From: Bradyrhizobium symbiodeficiens
GTDB lineage: Bacteria; Pseudomonadota; Alphaproteobacteria; Rhizobiales; Xanthobacteraceae
Reading direction: 5' to 3'
DNA: 64,000 nucleotides
Assembly (NCBI RefSeq): GCF_002266465.3
Contig: NZ_CP029427.2
Location: forward strand, 5,024,501 to 5,088,500
Part shown: one piece after another, positions 53,750 through 61,679 of the stretch
Layout: each line of letters begins with the position of its first letter
How positions within the stretch are numbered: position 1 is the first letter of the stretch
Position numbers and translations under genes: made by a program
Notes under the pieces: generated by a model
Told to the model about the DNA's origin: nothing
Databases searched by the model: none
What the model saw: the letters and a program-made list of their open reading frames with translations, nothing else

Positions 53750-54619
53750 TCAACGCGCGGCAGTGCGGCCGAACAGGCCGTTCGGGCGCCAGATCAGGAT
53801 CACGATCATCATGGTGTAGATCACGAAGGGGCCCATCTTCGGCACGTAATATTTGCCGGCGACGTCGCCGATGCCGAGCAGGAGCGAGGCCAGGAATGGG
53901 CCGGTGATCGAGGACGAGCCGCCGACGGTGACCACGATCAGGAAGTAGATCATGAACTTCAGCGGGAAGTAAGGATCGAGGCCGAGGATCTCGGCGCTCA
54001 GCGCACCACCGAGGCCGGCGAGCCCGCATCCGAAGGCAAAGGTGAAGGCGAACACTTGCGGCACGTTGATGCCGAGGCCGCTCGCGGCGCGCGGGTCGTC
54101 GACGGCGGCGCGCAGGCGGCTGCCGAAGCGTGTCTTGGCCAGCACCATTTGGAGGCCGATGGTGAGCAAGCCGCAGATCACGATGATCATCAGCCGGTAG
54201 CGGCCGATACCGACCCCGAACAGATCGAACTGGCCCTGGAGCGCGGCCGGCAGGTTGATGAAGACCCGCGACGAGCCCTGAATATAGTCGACGGCGGCGA
54301 CCGACATGAAGGTCAGGCCGATGGTGAACAACACCTGATCGAGATGGCTGCGCGCATAGAGATGGCGGTAGAGCGTGCGCTCGAGCACGATGCCGATCGC
54401 GGCTGACGAGACGAAAGCGAGTGGCAGCGCTGCGAAGAACGGCCAGCCCATCCGGTTGACCAGCACCATGCAGACATAGCCGCCGGCCATGGCGAAGGCG
54501 CCGTGGGCGAGATTGACGAAGTTCATCAATCCGAGCGTGACCGCGAGCCCGCAAGCCAGCACGAACAGCAGCATGCCGTAGGCGACGCCATCGAACAGGT
54601 TGGTGAGGATAGAGGTCAT
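53750..54619 (-). CDS. livH: Branched-chain amino acid type ABC transporter, permease LivH
   Basis: The 289-residue permease has the LivH signature NFVNLAHGAFAMAGGYVC and SRLRAAVDDPRAASGLGIN (EAA-like loop). It forms the channel with LivM. A family D repeat separates it from the upstream binding-protein gene. Confidence 0.94.
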   Translation of the reverse strand: MTSILTNLFDGVAYGMLLFVLACGLAVTLGLMNFVNLAHGAFAMAGGYVCMVLVNRMGWPFFAALPLAFVSSAAIGIVLERTLYRHLYARSHLDQVLFTIGLTFMSVAAVDYIQGSSRVFINLPAALQGQFDLFGVGIGRYRLMIIVICGLLTIGLQMVLAKTRFGSRLRAAVDDPRAASGLGINVPQVFAFTFAFGCGLAGLGGALSAEILGLDPYFPLKFMIYFLIVVTVGGSSSITGPFLASLLLGIGDVAGKYYVPKMGPFVIYTMMIVILIWRPNGLFGRTAAR

Positions 54620-54665
54620 TGAGGGTCGAAGATCATTTCAGGTGTAGCCCAGGGCCGTGCTGCGC

Positions 54666-54788
54666 TCCCTCTCCCGCTTGCGGGAGAGGGTTGGGGAGAG
54701 GGTGTCTCCGCAATGGGACAGTCCCCTAGTGGAAAGAAACCTCACCCGACGCTTCGCGTCGACCTCTCCCGCAGGCGGGAGAGGTGAA
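54666..54788. repeat. Intergenic palindromic repeat, family D, copy 2
   Basis: CTCCCTCTCCCGCTTGCGGG...GAGAGGG on the left, a GACGCTTCGCGTC stem, and CTCTCCCGCAGGCGGGAGAG on the right, aligned with the element at 45250-45376. It lies between the binding-protein gene and livH and could weaken read-through so that binding protein is made in excess. Confidence 0.85.
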
Positions 54789-54797
54789 GCGAGCGCG

Positions 54798-55976
54798 TCA
54801 CTTCTTGGTCTTGCCGAGATCCTTGACGGCCTCGAAGGTCTGGAACTCGACGTTGTAGAGCTCGCCGTCGACCTTCTCGACCTTGCGGATGTAGATGTTC
54901 TGGACGATGTCGCGAGTCTCGGGGTCGATCGAAATCGGGCCGCGCGGGCTCTCCCACTTCTGCCCCTTCATGGCCTCGACCAGCTTGGTGCCGTCGGTGT
55001 CGCCGTTCGTCTTCTTGAGCGCCTCGTAAATCAGGTGGATGCCGTCATATCCGCCCACCGCCATGAAGCCCGGACGATTGCCGAACGCCTTCTTGTAGGC
55101 TGCGACGAAATCCTTGTTCATCTGCGATGGGTGCGCTGCGGAGTAGAGATGCGCGGTGACCGTGCCGAGCACGGCGTCGCCCATGTTGTTGAGCAGGTCG
55201 TCGTCGGTGACGTCGCCCGGTCCGATCACCTTGATGCCGGCCTTGTCGAGGCCGCGCTCGGCATATTGCTTCATGAAGTTGCCGCCCTGGCCGGCCGGCA
55301 CGAACACGAAGATCGCGTCCGGCTTGGCGTCCTTCATGCGCTGCAGGAACGGCGCGAAGTCGGGATTGGCGAGCGGCGTCTTGACCTCTTCCACCACCTC
55401 GCCGCCACCGGCGGTAAAATGTTGTTTGAAGAAATTGAGCGCGTCATTGCCCGGCGCGTAGTCGGAGGTCAGCGTCGCCACCTTCTTGATGCCGTTCTTC
55501 ACCGCCCAGTCGCCGATGATGGTCGAGGATTGCGCCAGCGTGAAGCTGGTGCGTACGATATAGGGCGAGCGCTCGGTGATGATGGAGGTGCCCGCCGCCA
55601 TCACGACCTCCGGAATCTTGGCCTGCGTCGCCAGCGGCGCCGCCGCGAGCGCGGCCGGCGTCACGCCGAAGCCTGCGATGAAGTTGACCTTGTCGTTGAC
55701 GATCAGCTCCTGCGCGGCGGTCTTGGTCTTGTCCGGGATCGCGGCGTCGTCCTTGAGGATGATCTCGATCTTCTTGCCGGCGACGGTGTCGCCCTTTTGC
55801 TGCATGTAAAGCTTGATCGCGTTTTCGATCTGCTTGCCGGTCGAGGCCTGGCCGCCGGTCATCGGCAGGATCAGGCCGATCTTGACGCTGTCCTCCGCCT
55901 TGGCAGGCGCAAAACCTGCAACGCCCGCGATGGCGGCTGCTGCTACGGTGCGTGAAAAAATTCTGCGTTCGAACAT
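54798..55976 (-). CDS. ABC transporter periplasmic substrate-binding protein (LivK/LivJ family)
   Basis: The 392-residue precursor has a signal peptide cleaved after AKA (about residue 26) and the type 1 periplasmic-binding fold (KIGLILPMTGGQASTGKQIE, then IKVIGPGDVTDDDLL). It brings substrate to LivHM. GGGGAGGGAC before the ATG at 55976 is a strong ribosome-binding site. The long upstream gap holds a perfect 20-bp palindrome. Confidence 0.92.
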   Translation of the reverse strand: MFERRIFSRTVAAAAIAGVAGFAPAKAEDSVKIGLILPMTGGQASTGKQIENAIKLYMQQKGDTVAGKKIEIILKDDAAIPDKTKTAAQELIVNDKVNFIAGFGVTPAALAAAPLATQAKIPEVVMAAGTSIITERSPYIVRTSFTLAQSSTIIGDWAVKNGIKKVATLTSDYAPGNDALNFFKQHFTAGGGEVVEEVKTPLANPDFAPFLQRMKDAKPDAIFVFVPAGQGGNFMKQYAERGLDKAGIKVIGPGDVTDDDLLNNMGDAVLGTVTAHLYSAAHPSQMNKDFVAAYKKAFGNRPGFMAVGGYDGIHLIYEALKKTNGDTDGTKLVEAMKGQKWESPRGPISIDPETRDIVQNIYIRKVEKVDGELYNVEFQTFEAVKDLGKTKK

Positions 55977-56548
55977 CAGATGTCCCTCCCCTTCATTCCT
56001 GACCTGTTGTGCGCCAGACCGAGTACCCGGTCCTTGCCGCGCTCTAACCACGGACAAGCCATGCCGCGCGGCCACATGGCGTCCTCCGCAACCCCGTTGT
56101 CAATCGGACGTTGGGCGACCATTCGGCGCAAGCCGCGCGATCGGATTGACGGCAGGGGAGATATTTGTACGATTGTACAAATAAAATGGTCCTGTCAACA
56201 AAAAAGCCTTTCGATGCCTAGCCTAACCCTCCGCGCCATGCCGTACTCTAAGAGCGCCCGGCGGCGCCGTGGTTGGATGAATCCGCCTCTGCTTTGCAGA
56301 ATTCGAACATTCGCCGGGCACGACTCAATTGACGTCCCCGCCCCAATCATGAATACGAACTGTATACCGTATCAACTGGCAAAGAGGCGATCGAGATCAA
56401 ATAAGATGTATTATTATACCATTTTGTATACAGGCGAATTCGCCGCTGAATAGGCCAATTTTACTTGTTGAGGACTAGAGTGCGCCGCTGGCGCCCATCG
56501 GGCGTCCCCATCATCCGCGCCCGGTCCAGTTCGACCCAGAAGAGGCTC
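55977..56548. other. 572-bp gene-free region with AT-rich stretch and palindromes
   Basis: No convincing gene. From about 56160 to 56460 the base composition drops sharply to AT-rich. It holds the 20-bp palindrome at 56163-56182, TGTATACA (56425-56432), a GTATAC at about 56363 and GGCGAATTCGCC (56433-56444). It serves as promoter region for the substrate-binding gene to the left and the lipoprotein gene to the right. Confidence 0.6.
56163..56182. promoter_or_regulatory. Perfect 20-bp palindrome upstream of the ABC transporter operon
   Basis: ATTTGTAC-GATT-GTACAAAT, 187 bp before the substrate-binding gene. The size and symmetry fit a GntR- or TetR-type operator. No such regulator gene is adjacent. 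Confidence 0.55.
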
Positions 56549-56836
56549 ATGCGTATCCGTTTGCCTTCGACCGCTGCCGTCGTTGCCTTGCTGGCCTCCA
56601 GCCTTGCGGGCTGCGGCACCGTCAACGAAAGACTCTCCGCCGGCATGGGCGACTACGTCCCGCAATGGGCCGGCGGGCTGCCGGCCGATGCCCCGCCGCG
56701 GGCGGGCACGCCGCAATACGACGCCTATATGAAAGAGCGCGAACGCAAGCGGCTGCTGCCGGCGGCGGATCGCGAGAAGGAAGAGCAGGCGCAGAAGGGC
56801 GCGACGGGGACGACGTCGGGCAGCGCGGTACGCTGA
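56549..56836 (+). CDS. Small lipoprotein
   Basis: The 95-residue precursor has a lipoprotein signal ending in the lipobox LAGC (Cys about residue 22). The mature part is Pro/Gly/Arg/Glu-rich with no domain I know. AGAAGAGG upstream of the ATG at 56549 fixes the start. Such small lipoproteins usually sit in the outer membrane. Confidence 0.75.
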   Translation: MRIRLPSTAAVVALLASSLAGCGTVNERLSAGMGDYVPQWAGGLPADAPPRAGTPQYDAYMKERERKRLLPAADREKEEQAQKGATGTTSGSAVR

Positions 56837-56837
56837 G

Positions 56838-56908
56838 GGGCGAATGGCGAATAGGGAGTAGCGAATATACCCCTCTTCCATTCGCTACTCGCCACTCCCC
56901 ATTCGCTA
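56838..56908. repeat. Intergenic hairpin repeat, family E
   Basis: GAGTAGCGAAT (56856-56866) and ATTCGCTACTC (56880-56890) are perfect inverted copies, and the flanks repeat GCGAATGG/CCATTCGC. It lies between the lipoprotein and purU stops and could end both transcripts. Confidence 0.7.
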
Positions 56909-57769
56909 ATCCACGAACACCACGGTCTTGCGGCCGTTGAGGATGACGCGGTCGTCGAGATGGTAGCGGATCGCGCGGGCCAGCACGCGCCGTTCGATGT
57001 CACGGCCCTTGCGGACGAGATCCTCAGGCGTGTCGCGATGGCTGATGCGCTCGACGTCCTGGTCGATGATCGGGCCCTCGTCGAGGTCACGCGTGACGTA
57101 ATGCGCGGTGGCGCCGATCAGCTTGACGCCGCGCTCATGAGCCTGGTGATAGGGCTTTGCGCCCTTGAAGCCCGGCAGGAACGAGTGGTGGATGTTGATG
57201 CAGCGCCCCGAAAGCTTCGCCGACAGGTCGTCCGACAGGATCTGCATGTAGCGTGCCAGCACGACGAGATCGGTCTTCGTGTTATCCACGAGGTCCATGA
57301 TCTGGCCCTCCTGCTCGCGCTTGGTCTCCTTGGTCACGGGCAGATGGTGGAACGGGATGCCGCCGAAATCGAGCCCGCCATAGACCTCGCGCGGATGGTT
57401 GGAGACGATCGCAGCTAGCGTCATCGGCAGTTCGCCGGTGCGCCAGCGATAGAGGATGTCGACCAGGCAGTGATCCGACTTCGACACCAGCAGCATCACC
57501 TTGCGGTGCGCGGCCCGGTCGCGCATCTGCCACTCCATGCCGAAACGCTCGGCGATCGCCGCAAAGCCGGTCTGCAGCGCCGACAGTTCCACGGCAAGAT
57601 CGGCCGCGGTGAACACCACGCGCATGAAGAACTTCTTGGTCTCGATGTCGTCGAACTGCTGGGCATCGAGAATGTTCTGTCCGTTGTGGGCCAGGAAGGT
57701 CGACACCGCCGAGACGATGCCGGGGCGATCCGGACAGGACAGGGTCAGAACATATTGATGATCGGGCAT
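56906..57769 (-). CDS. purU: Formyltetrahydrofolate deformylase
   Basis: PurU releases formate from 10-formyl-THF, balancing one-carbon pools with purine synthesis. The 287-residue protein has an N-terminal ACT domain (about 6-85; YVLTLSCPDRPGIVSAVSTF) and a formyltransferase-like domain with the catalytic set HHSFLPGFKGAKPY, IGATAHYVT and DEGPII. The ATG at 57769 matches the usual N-terminus. It is divergent from hemD. Confidence 0.95.
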   Translation of the reverse strand: MPDHQYVLTLSCPDRPGIVSAVSTFLAHNGQNILDAQQFDDIETKKFFMRVVFTAADLAVELSALQTGFAAIAERFGMEWQMRDRAAHRKVMLLVSKSDHCLVDILYRWRTGELPMTLAAIVSNHPREVYGGLDFGGIPFHHLPVTKETKREQEGQIMDLVDNTKTDLVVLARYMQILSDDLSAKLSGRCINIHHSFLPGFKGAKPYHQAHERGVKLIGATAHYVTRDLDEGPIIDQDVERISHRDTPEDLVRKGRDIERRVLARAIRYHLDDRVILNGRKTVVFVD

Positions 57770-57943
57770 GTTGATGAACGGGCTTGGCTCTGATGAAGGT
57801 TTGTGCGGCAGCTACGGGACGCGCCGCGATTTGCGCCCTGCTCTAGCACCGACGCGCCCCTTGCGCCAATCCCGGGGCTTGCCTCGGCGTAAAGCGTGGG
57901 GTCAGGATGAACGGACGATTGCGATTAATCCCGGAGCATTCCC

Positions 57944-58783
57944 ATGGCCGACCGTTTGAACGGCACCCGCATCCTGATCCTGGAAACGCGCGAGGAGGCG
58001 CAGTTTTCCAAGTTGCTGGCCGAGCAAGGCGCAGAGGTCGTGCAGTGCCCGATGTTCACCATCCACGATGCGCCGGATCCGGCCCCGGTCGAGGCCTGGA
58101 TCCGCCGCGCCATCGACAAGCCGTTCGACGATCTCGTGCTGATGACCGGCGAAGGCCTGCGGCGGATCATGAAGCTCGCGCGCGCACGCGGGCTCGACGC
58201 GGCCCTCGTCGCGGCCCTCTCCGGATCGCGAAAGTTCATCCGCGGCCCGAAACCAGGTAAGGCGCTGCGCGAGGTCGGCCTCGAACCGCATCAGACCACC
58301 GAGAAACCGACCACCGAGGGCGTGATCGAGATGCTGGGCAAGCTCGACTTGAGGGGGCACCGTATCGGCCTCCAGCTCTATCCGGACAAGGACCATAGCG
58401 CACTGACCGGCGCTCTGGCCGCGCAAGGCGCCGAGGTCGATGCGGTGCTGCCTTATGCCTACGATGCCAGCGCAGCGGATGCCAACATTGTCACCGCCAT
58501 CGACGAGATGGCCGAGGGGCGGATCGATTCCATCGCGCTGACCAATCTCGGCCAGGTCCGCCGCCTGATCGAGGCAGCGAAGGCGCATGGCAGCGAGGCC
58601 AAGCTGCGCGCAGGCTTCGAACGGACGTTGATTGCGTCGGTGGGCCCGGCGGTCTCGGGCGAGCTTGCCGCGCACGGCTTGCGCGCCGACGTCTCCCCGG
58701 CCGATGACGCCTATTTCATGCGGCCGCTGATCTCGGCGATGGCCACGGCTCTGGCAGAGCGGAAGCCGGCGACGACCAGATAA
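57944..58783 (+). CDS. hemD: Uroporphyrinogen-III synthase family protein
   Basis: HemD closes hydroxymethylbilane to uroporphyrinogen III for heme, siroheme and B12. The 279-residue protein has the two-domain HemD pattern: ILILETREEAQFSKLLAEQG, LMTGEGLRRIM, and VGPAVSGELAAHGLRAD near the C-terminus. HemD is poorly conserved and this may be a second, divergent homologue rather than the main copy, since hemC and other hem genes are absent here. An MFS gene follows after about 120 bp. Confidence 0.8.
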   Translation: MADRLNGTRILILETREEAQFSKLLAEQGAEVVQCPMFTIHDAPDPAPVEAWIRRAIDKPFDDLVLMTGEGLRRIMKLARARGLDAALVAALSGSRKFIRGPKPGKALREVGLEPHQTTEKPTTEGVIEMLGKLDLRGHRIGLQLYPDKDHSALTGALAAQGAEVDAVLPYAYDASAADANIVTAIDEMAEGRIDSIALTNLGQVRRLIEAAKAHGSEAKLRAGFERTLIASVGPAVSGELAAHGLRADVSPADDAYFMRPLISAMATALAERKPATTR

Positions 58784-58905
58784 GAGCTGAGCGCGGGAGC
58801 GGCATGCGACGGCTCTGATTGACACGTGCGCCCTCGGCCCTACGGTGCCGGAAATGAAAAGAAACCACACGGGCAGGGAATCGTCGTGACACGAGCCATC
58901 GCGCC

Positions 58906-60168
58906 TTGAGCACAGCCGCACGACCTTCTGCGCTCGCGCCGTTCCGCATCCGCAATTATCGCTTCCAGTGGCCATCCGATCTGCTCACCTCCTGGGCGTT
59001 CGAGGTGGAGACGCTCGTGCTCGGCTGGTACATCCTGGTCGAGACCGGCTCGGTGCTGTTGCTCACCGTGCTTGCCTCGCTTCAGTTCGTCGGAACATTG
59101 GTCGCGCCGGTGTTCGGCATGATCGGCGACCGCATCGGCCATCGCGACCTGCTGGTCGTGATGCGTCTTGCCTATACGGTGCTGTCGTCGACCATCATGG
59201 TTCTGGCGCTGAGCGGTCATCTGTCGCCGCTGAGCGTCATGATCATCGTCGCGGTCATGGGCCTGATCCGCCCCTCGGATCTCGGCGTCCGCGGCGCGCT
59301 GCTCGCCGAGATCATGCCGGCCGAGCAACTGGTGGGCGCCATCAGCGTCGCGCGCACGACCCAGGACAGCGCGCGCATCGCCGGAGCGCTGACGGGCGCC
59401 GGCCTGTTCGCCGTCCTCGGCATCGGCCTCGTCTATGTGGCGATCGCCTGCCTCTACTTCGTGGCCGCGCTTCTGATGCTGTGCCTGACCCGGCCCAAGA
59501 GAACCATCATCACGAGCGATCTTCCGGCCAACAGCCATGCGGTGTCGCGGCTGCTGGGAGACCTCAAGGAAGGGATCGTCTACGCCTGGAGCGGCCCGGG
59601 AATGCGTGCGGCGCTGTGCGTCGCCTTCCTGGCCAATCTCACCGCATTTCCCTTCACCGGCGGATTGCTGCCCTACATTGCCCGGGAGATCTTTCACACC
59701 GACCAGACCGGCCTCGGTTACCTCTCCGCGAGCTTCGCCGTCGGCTCGCTGATCGGCTCCATCACGCTGAGCCTCGTCAGCGGACTGCGCATTGCCCGGC
59801 TCCTGATCGGCGCAACGCTGGCCTGGTACGCCATGCTGCTGGTGTTCGTCGAAATCAGGACCATGCCGGTAGCGATGGCCTGCCTCGTGCTCGCCGGCAT
59901 CGCCCAGAGCATGTCGATGATATCGGCTGCGGTGATCCTGATGCGGACGGCCAGCGCGCATCTGCGCGGCCGCGTGATGGGCGTGCGCATGATGGTGATC
60001 TACGGCCTGCCGATCGGGTTGCTCGCCGCCGGCAGCCTGATCGACGTCATCGGCTATTCCGCGACCGGTTCGCTCTATGCCGCCGCCGGCTTCATCGCCA
60101 TGCTGGCGATCGCGATCCGGTGGCGTGCCGATCTCTGGCCGGTCAACGCTCCCGCCAATGCGCGCTAG
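58906..60168 (+). CDS. MFS exporter, EntS-like
   Basis: The 420-residue protein has about 12 membrane helices and the MFS_3/EntS-type pattern (FRIRNYRFQWPSDLLTSWAFE, GMIGDRIGHRDLLVVMRLAY). The only fitting start is a TTG at 58906; the ribosome-binding site is weak and the next in-frame Met lies inside the second helix. The substrate is unknown; EntS-type proteins export siderophores and drugs. Confidence 0.85.
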   Translation: MSTAARPSALAPFRIRNYRFQWPSDLLTSWAFEVETLVLGWYILVETGSVLLLTVLASLQFVGTLVAPVFGMIGDRIGHRDLLVVMRLAYTVLSSTIMVLALSGHLSPLSVMIIVAVMGLIRPSDLGVRGALLAEIMPAEQLVGAISVARTTQDSARIAGALTGAGLFAVLGIGLVYVAIACLYFVAALLMLCLTRPKRTIITSDLPANSHAVSRLLGDLKEGIVYAWSGPGMRAALCVAFLANLTAFPFTGGLLPYIAREIFHTDQTGLGYLSASFAVGSLIGSITLSLVSGLRIARLLIGATLAWYAMLLVFVEIRTMPVAMACLVLAGIAQSMSMISAAVILMRTASAHLRGRVMGVRMMVIYGLPIGLLAAGSLIDVIGYSATGSLYAAAGFIAMLAIAIRWRADLWPVNAPANAR

Positions 60169-60177
60169 GGCGTGCAC

Positions 60178-60282
60178 TCATAAATTGGAGATGCCGTTGA
60201 CGTCCGCTATCAGCTCGTTGATGCGCTGCTAGGTCAGGCGTCTAGCCGAGATGGAGGGCGGGAGCGCGATTAGCGTTCTCAT
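60178..60282 (-). pseudogene. Possible broken 34-codon ORF
   Basis: ATG at 60282 opens MRTLIALPPSISARRLT, then an in-frame TAG (60229-60231) where a Gln codon would be, then QRINELIADVNGISNL and a stop. One base change would restore a 34-residue protein. I do not recognise it; chance cannot be excluded. Confidence 0.25.
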
Positions 60283-60341
60283 CACCGATAGAAGCCAAAG
60301 GCCGCTCGATGACACCGGGATCGTAGCATGTGTCCTGTATC

Positions 60342-60353
60342 GAACATATGTTC
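60342..60353. promoter_or_regulatory. GAACATATGTTC palindrome
   Basis: A perfect 12-bp palindrome 125 bp upstream of the DUF6894 gene. It equals the core of the Gram-positive LexA (SOS) box, not the alphaproteobacterial GTTC-N7-GTTC form, so a LexA role is doubtful. Confidence 0.3.
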
Positions 60354-60477
60354 CCTAGTGTGCACAGCAAAAAATTACTTCGGCCGGTCGGCCCGGAAGA
60401 GGCAGCAAATTGGAGGACTCATATCGGAACAACGCCATCTGTGAGAACTTGGCCCTCTAGACGTTGAGAGGTTGCCA

Positions 60478-60714
60478 ATGCCCCGCTACTTTTTTGATGT
60501 TGAGGATGGTCACAGGCTTTTTGATTCCACGGGCTTTGTTTGCGATGACGATGTAGCGGCCCTCATCAGAGCGAGCGTGCTCGCCGTCGGTGTTTCACTC
60601 GATAGGCCCGAGGATGATCCAGGGCGTCGCATCGCCATAATCAGCGACGATGGGCGCGAGATTGGCACCGTTCCAGTGTATTCAAGGCCCTCGTACGAAA
60701 ACCCGGCCCGATGA
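60478..60714 (+). CDS. DUF6894 small protein
   Basis: The 78-residue protein begins MPRYFFDVEDGHRLFDSTGF, the DUF6894 signature (YFFD...DG..). It is common in multiple copies in Bradyrhizobium and related genera; function unknown. GAGAGG 6 bp upstream supports the ATG at 60478. Its base composition is less GC-rich than the genes further left. Confidence 0.85.
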   Translation: MPRYFFDVEDGHRLFDSTGFVCDDDVAALIRASVLAVGVSLDRPEDDPGRRIAIISDDGREIGTVPVYSRPSYENPAR

Positions 60715-60724
60715 CGTGCGACTG

Positions 60725-60940
60725 CTAAGTAGGCGCTTGCAATTGACCGTGAAGCCAGCCGGTTGTTCGTGGGGATTTCATCGGATCAGCCAGATCGGCT
60801 TCGGCCACACGCTGGTGGACGTCCTTGCACGACGGGCACTCAAGCGTCCGGATTTCGAAGCCAAATTGGCCGGGCGTAATTCGGGCGAGCACCGTTTCTT
60901 TTCGGCACGCTGGGCATAGCGTCCGAGGATAGTGGAACAT
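60725..60940 (-). CDS. Small zinc-ribbon-like protein
   Basis: The 71-residue protein has CPAC (about 9-12) and CPSC (about 35-38), forming a four-Cys zinc knuckle, followed by DVHQRVAEADLADPMKSPRT and a GWLHGQLQAP tail. I recall close relatives as hypothetical proteins in Bradyrhizobium. Function unknown. It converges on the DUF6894 gene with 10 bp between the stops. Confidence 0.75.
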   Translation of the reverse strand: MFHYPRTLCPACRKETVLARITPGQFGFEIRTLECPSCKDVHQRVAEADLADPMKSPRTTGWLHGQLQAPT

Positions 60941-61198
60941 TTCAAACGCCCTGTTGAGGCGGGAGCGTTACAGAACTCTCAGCCACCGTTAGTTGCCGTA
61001 TTGGGACGGTGGTGACCAACTGTGGAGCTGTGCCAGGTGCAGCGCTGGTCAGTATTGCTCATCGCCAAGGCGAATTAACGTATCGTAAGTGAATTGGGTC
61101 GCCACTCGGTTCAATTTGCGCAATTTGCCTCAGCCAAGTGGTTGCCTGACAAGAAGGTAGCGCCTGTTGTTGCAATGGGCTGCACCTCTTCGGGTCTG

Positions 61199-61582
61199 CT
61201 AACGCGATTCTTCCTCCCACGTCGCGTTGATCAACTCGCGGACAGCATCGATGATTTGGTCCGGCCGGTAAGGTTTGGGAAAAAACCGGGCGCCTTCGGG
61301 AAGATCACCGGCTTGCACTTTGTAATATCCAGACGTCACAACGATCCTGACAGGCGGCCAACGTTTTCGGACAATTGTCGCCAATTCCAAACCGTTGATA
61401 GAACCCGCCATATCAACGTCGGTAAATATCAGCCGGATATCGGAATGCAGTGCCAGCAGCCGAATGGCCTCGTCCGCGTTGACGGCCTCCAGGATGTCGA
61501 ATCCAGCGTCGCGAAGCATCTCGACCGCATCCATGCGAACGAACGTCTCATCCTCAACGACAAGAATCCGGACAGCTTTCAT
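61199..61582 (-). CDS. Single-domain response regulator (CheY-like receiver)
   Basis: The 127-residue protein is a bare receiver: acidic E10/D11, phospho-acceptor D55 (IFTDVDMAG), Thr/Ser at 83-84 and K103 in FPKPYRP. The FPKPY block is typical of receivers paired with HWE/HisKA_2 kinases. With no output domain it probably acts by protein contact or as a phosphate sink. It lies about 100 bp downstream of the kinase gene on the same strand. An ATG four codons earlier is an alternative start. Confidence 0.9.
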   Translation of the reverse strand: MKAVRILVVEDETFVRMDAVEMLRDAGFDILEAVNADEAIRLLALHSDIRLIFTDVDMAGSINGLELATIVRKRWPPVRIVVTSGYYKVQAGDLPEGARFFPKPYRPDQIIDAVRELINATWEEESR

Positions 61583-61679
61583 GATTGATTGCATCAGGCA
61601 GAACGCTCACAAAACTCGGGTGCAGTTGCTTGGCGTTCTCGACTTGGCCCTGAAAGTTGGCTTCGGCGCCCGATGTTGC

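Larger units (their letters stand above)
60169..60477. other. 309-bp region with gene remnant and palindromes
   Basis: No intact gene. It contains a small broken minus-strand frame (60178-60282), GAACATATGTTC (60342-60353) and TGTGCACA (60359-60366). The text GGGCGTGCACTCATAAATT just after the MFS stop resembles ends of mobile elements I have seen in Bradyrhizobium, which is only a recollection. Confidence 0.5.

Noticed and set aside
61094..61588. A 164-codon plus-strand frame over the receiver gene
   Set aside because: It is antisense to a receiver domain with all key residues and has no family similarity.
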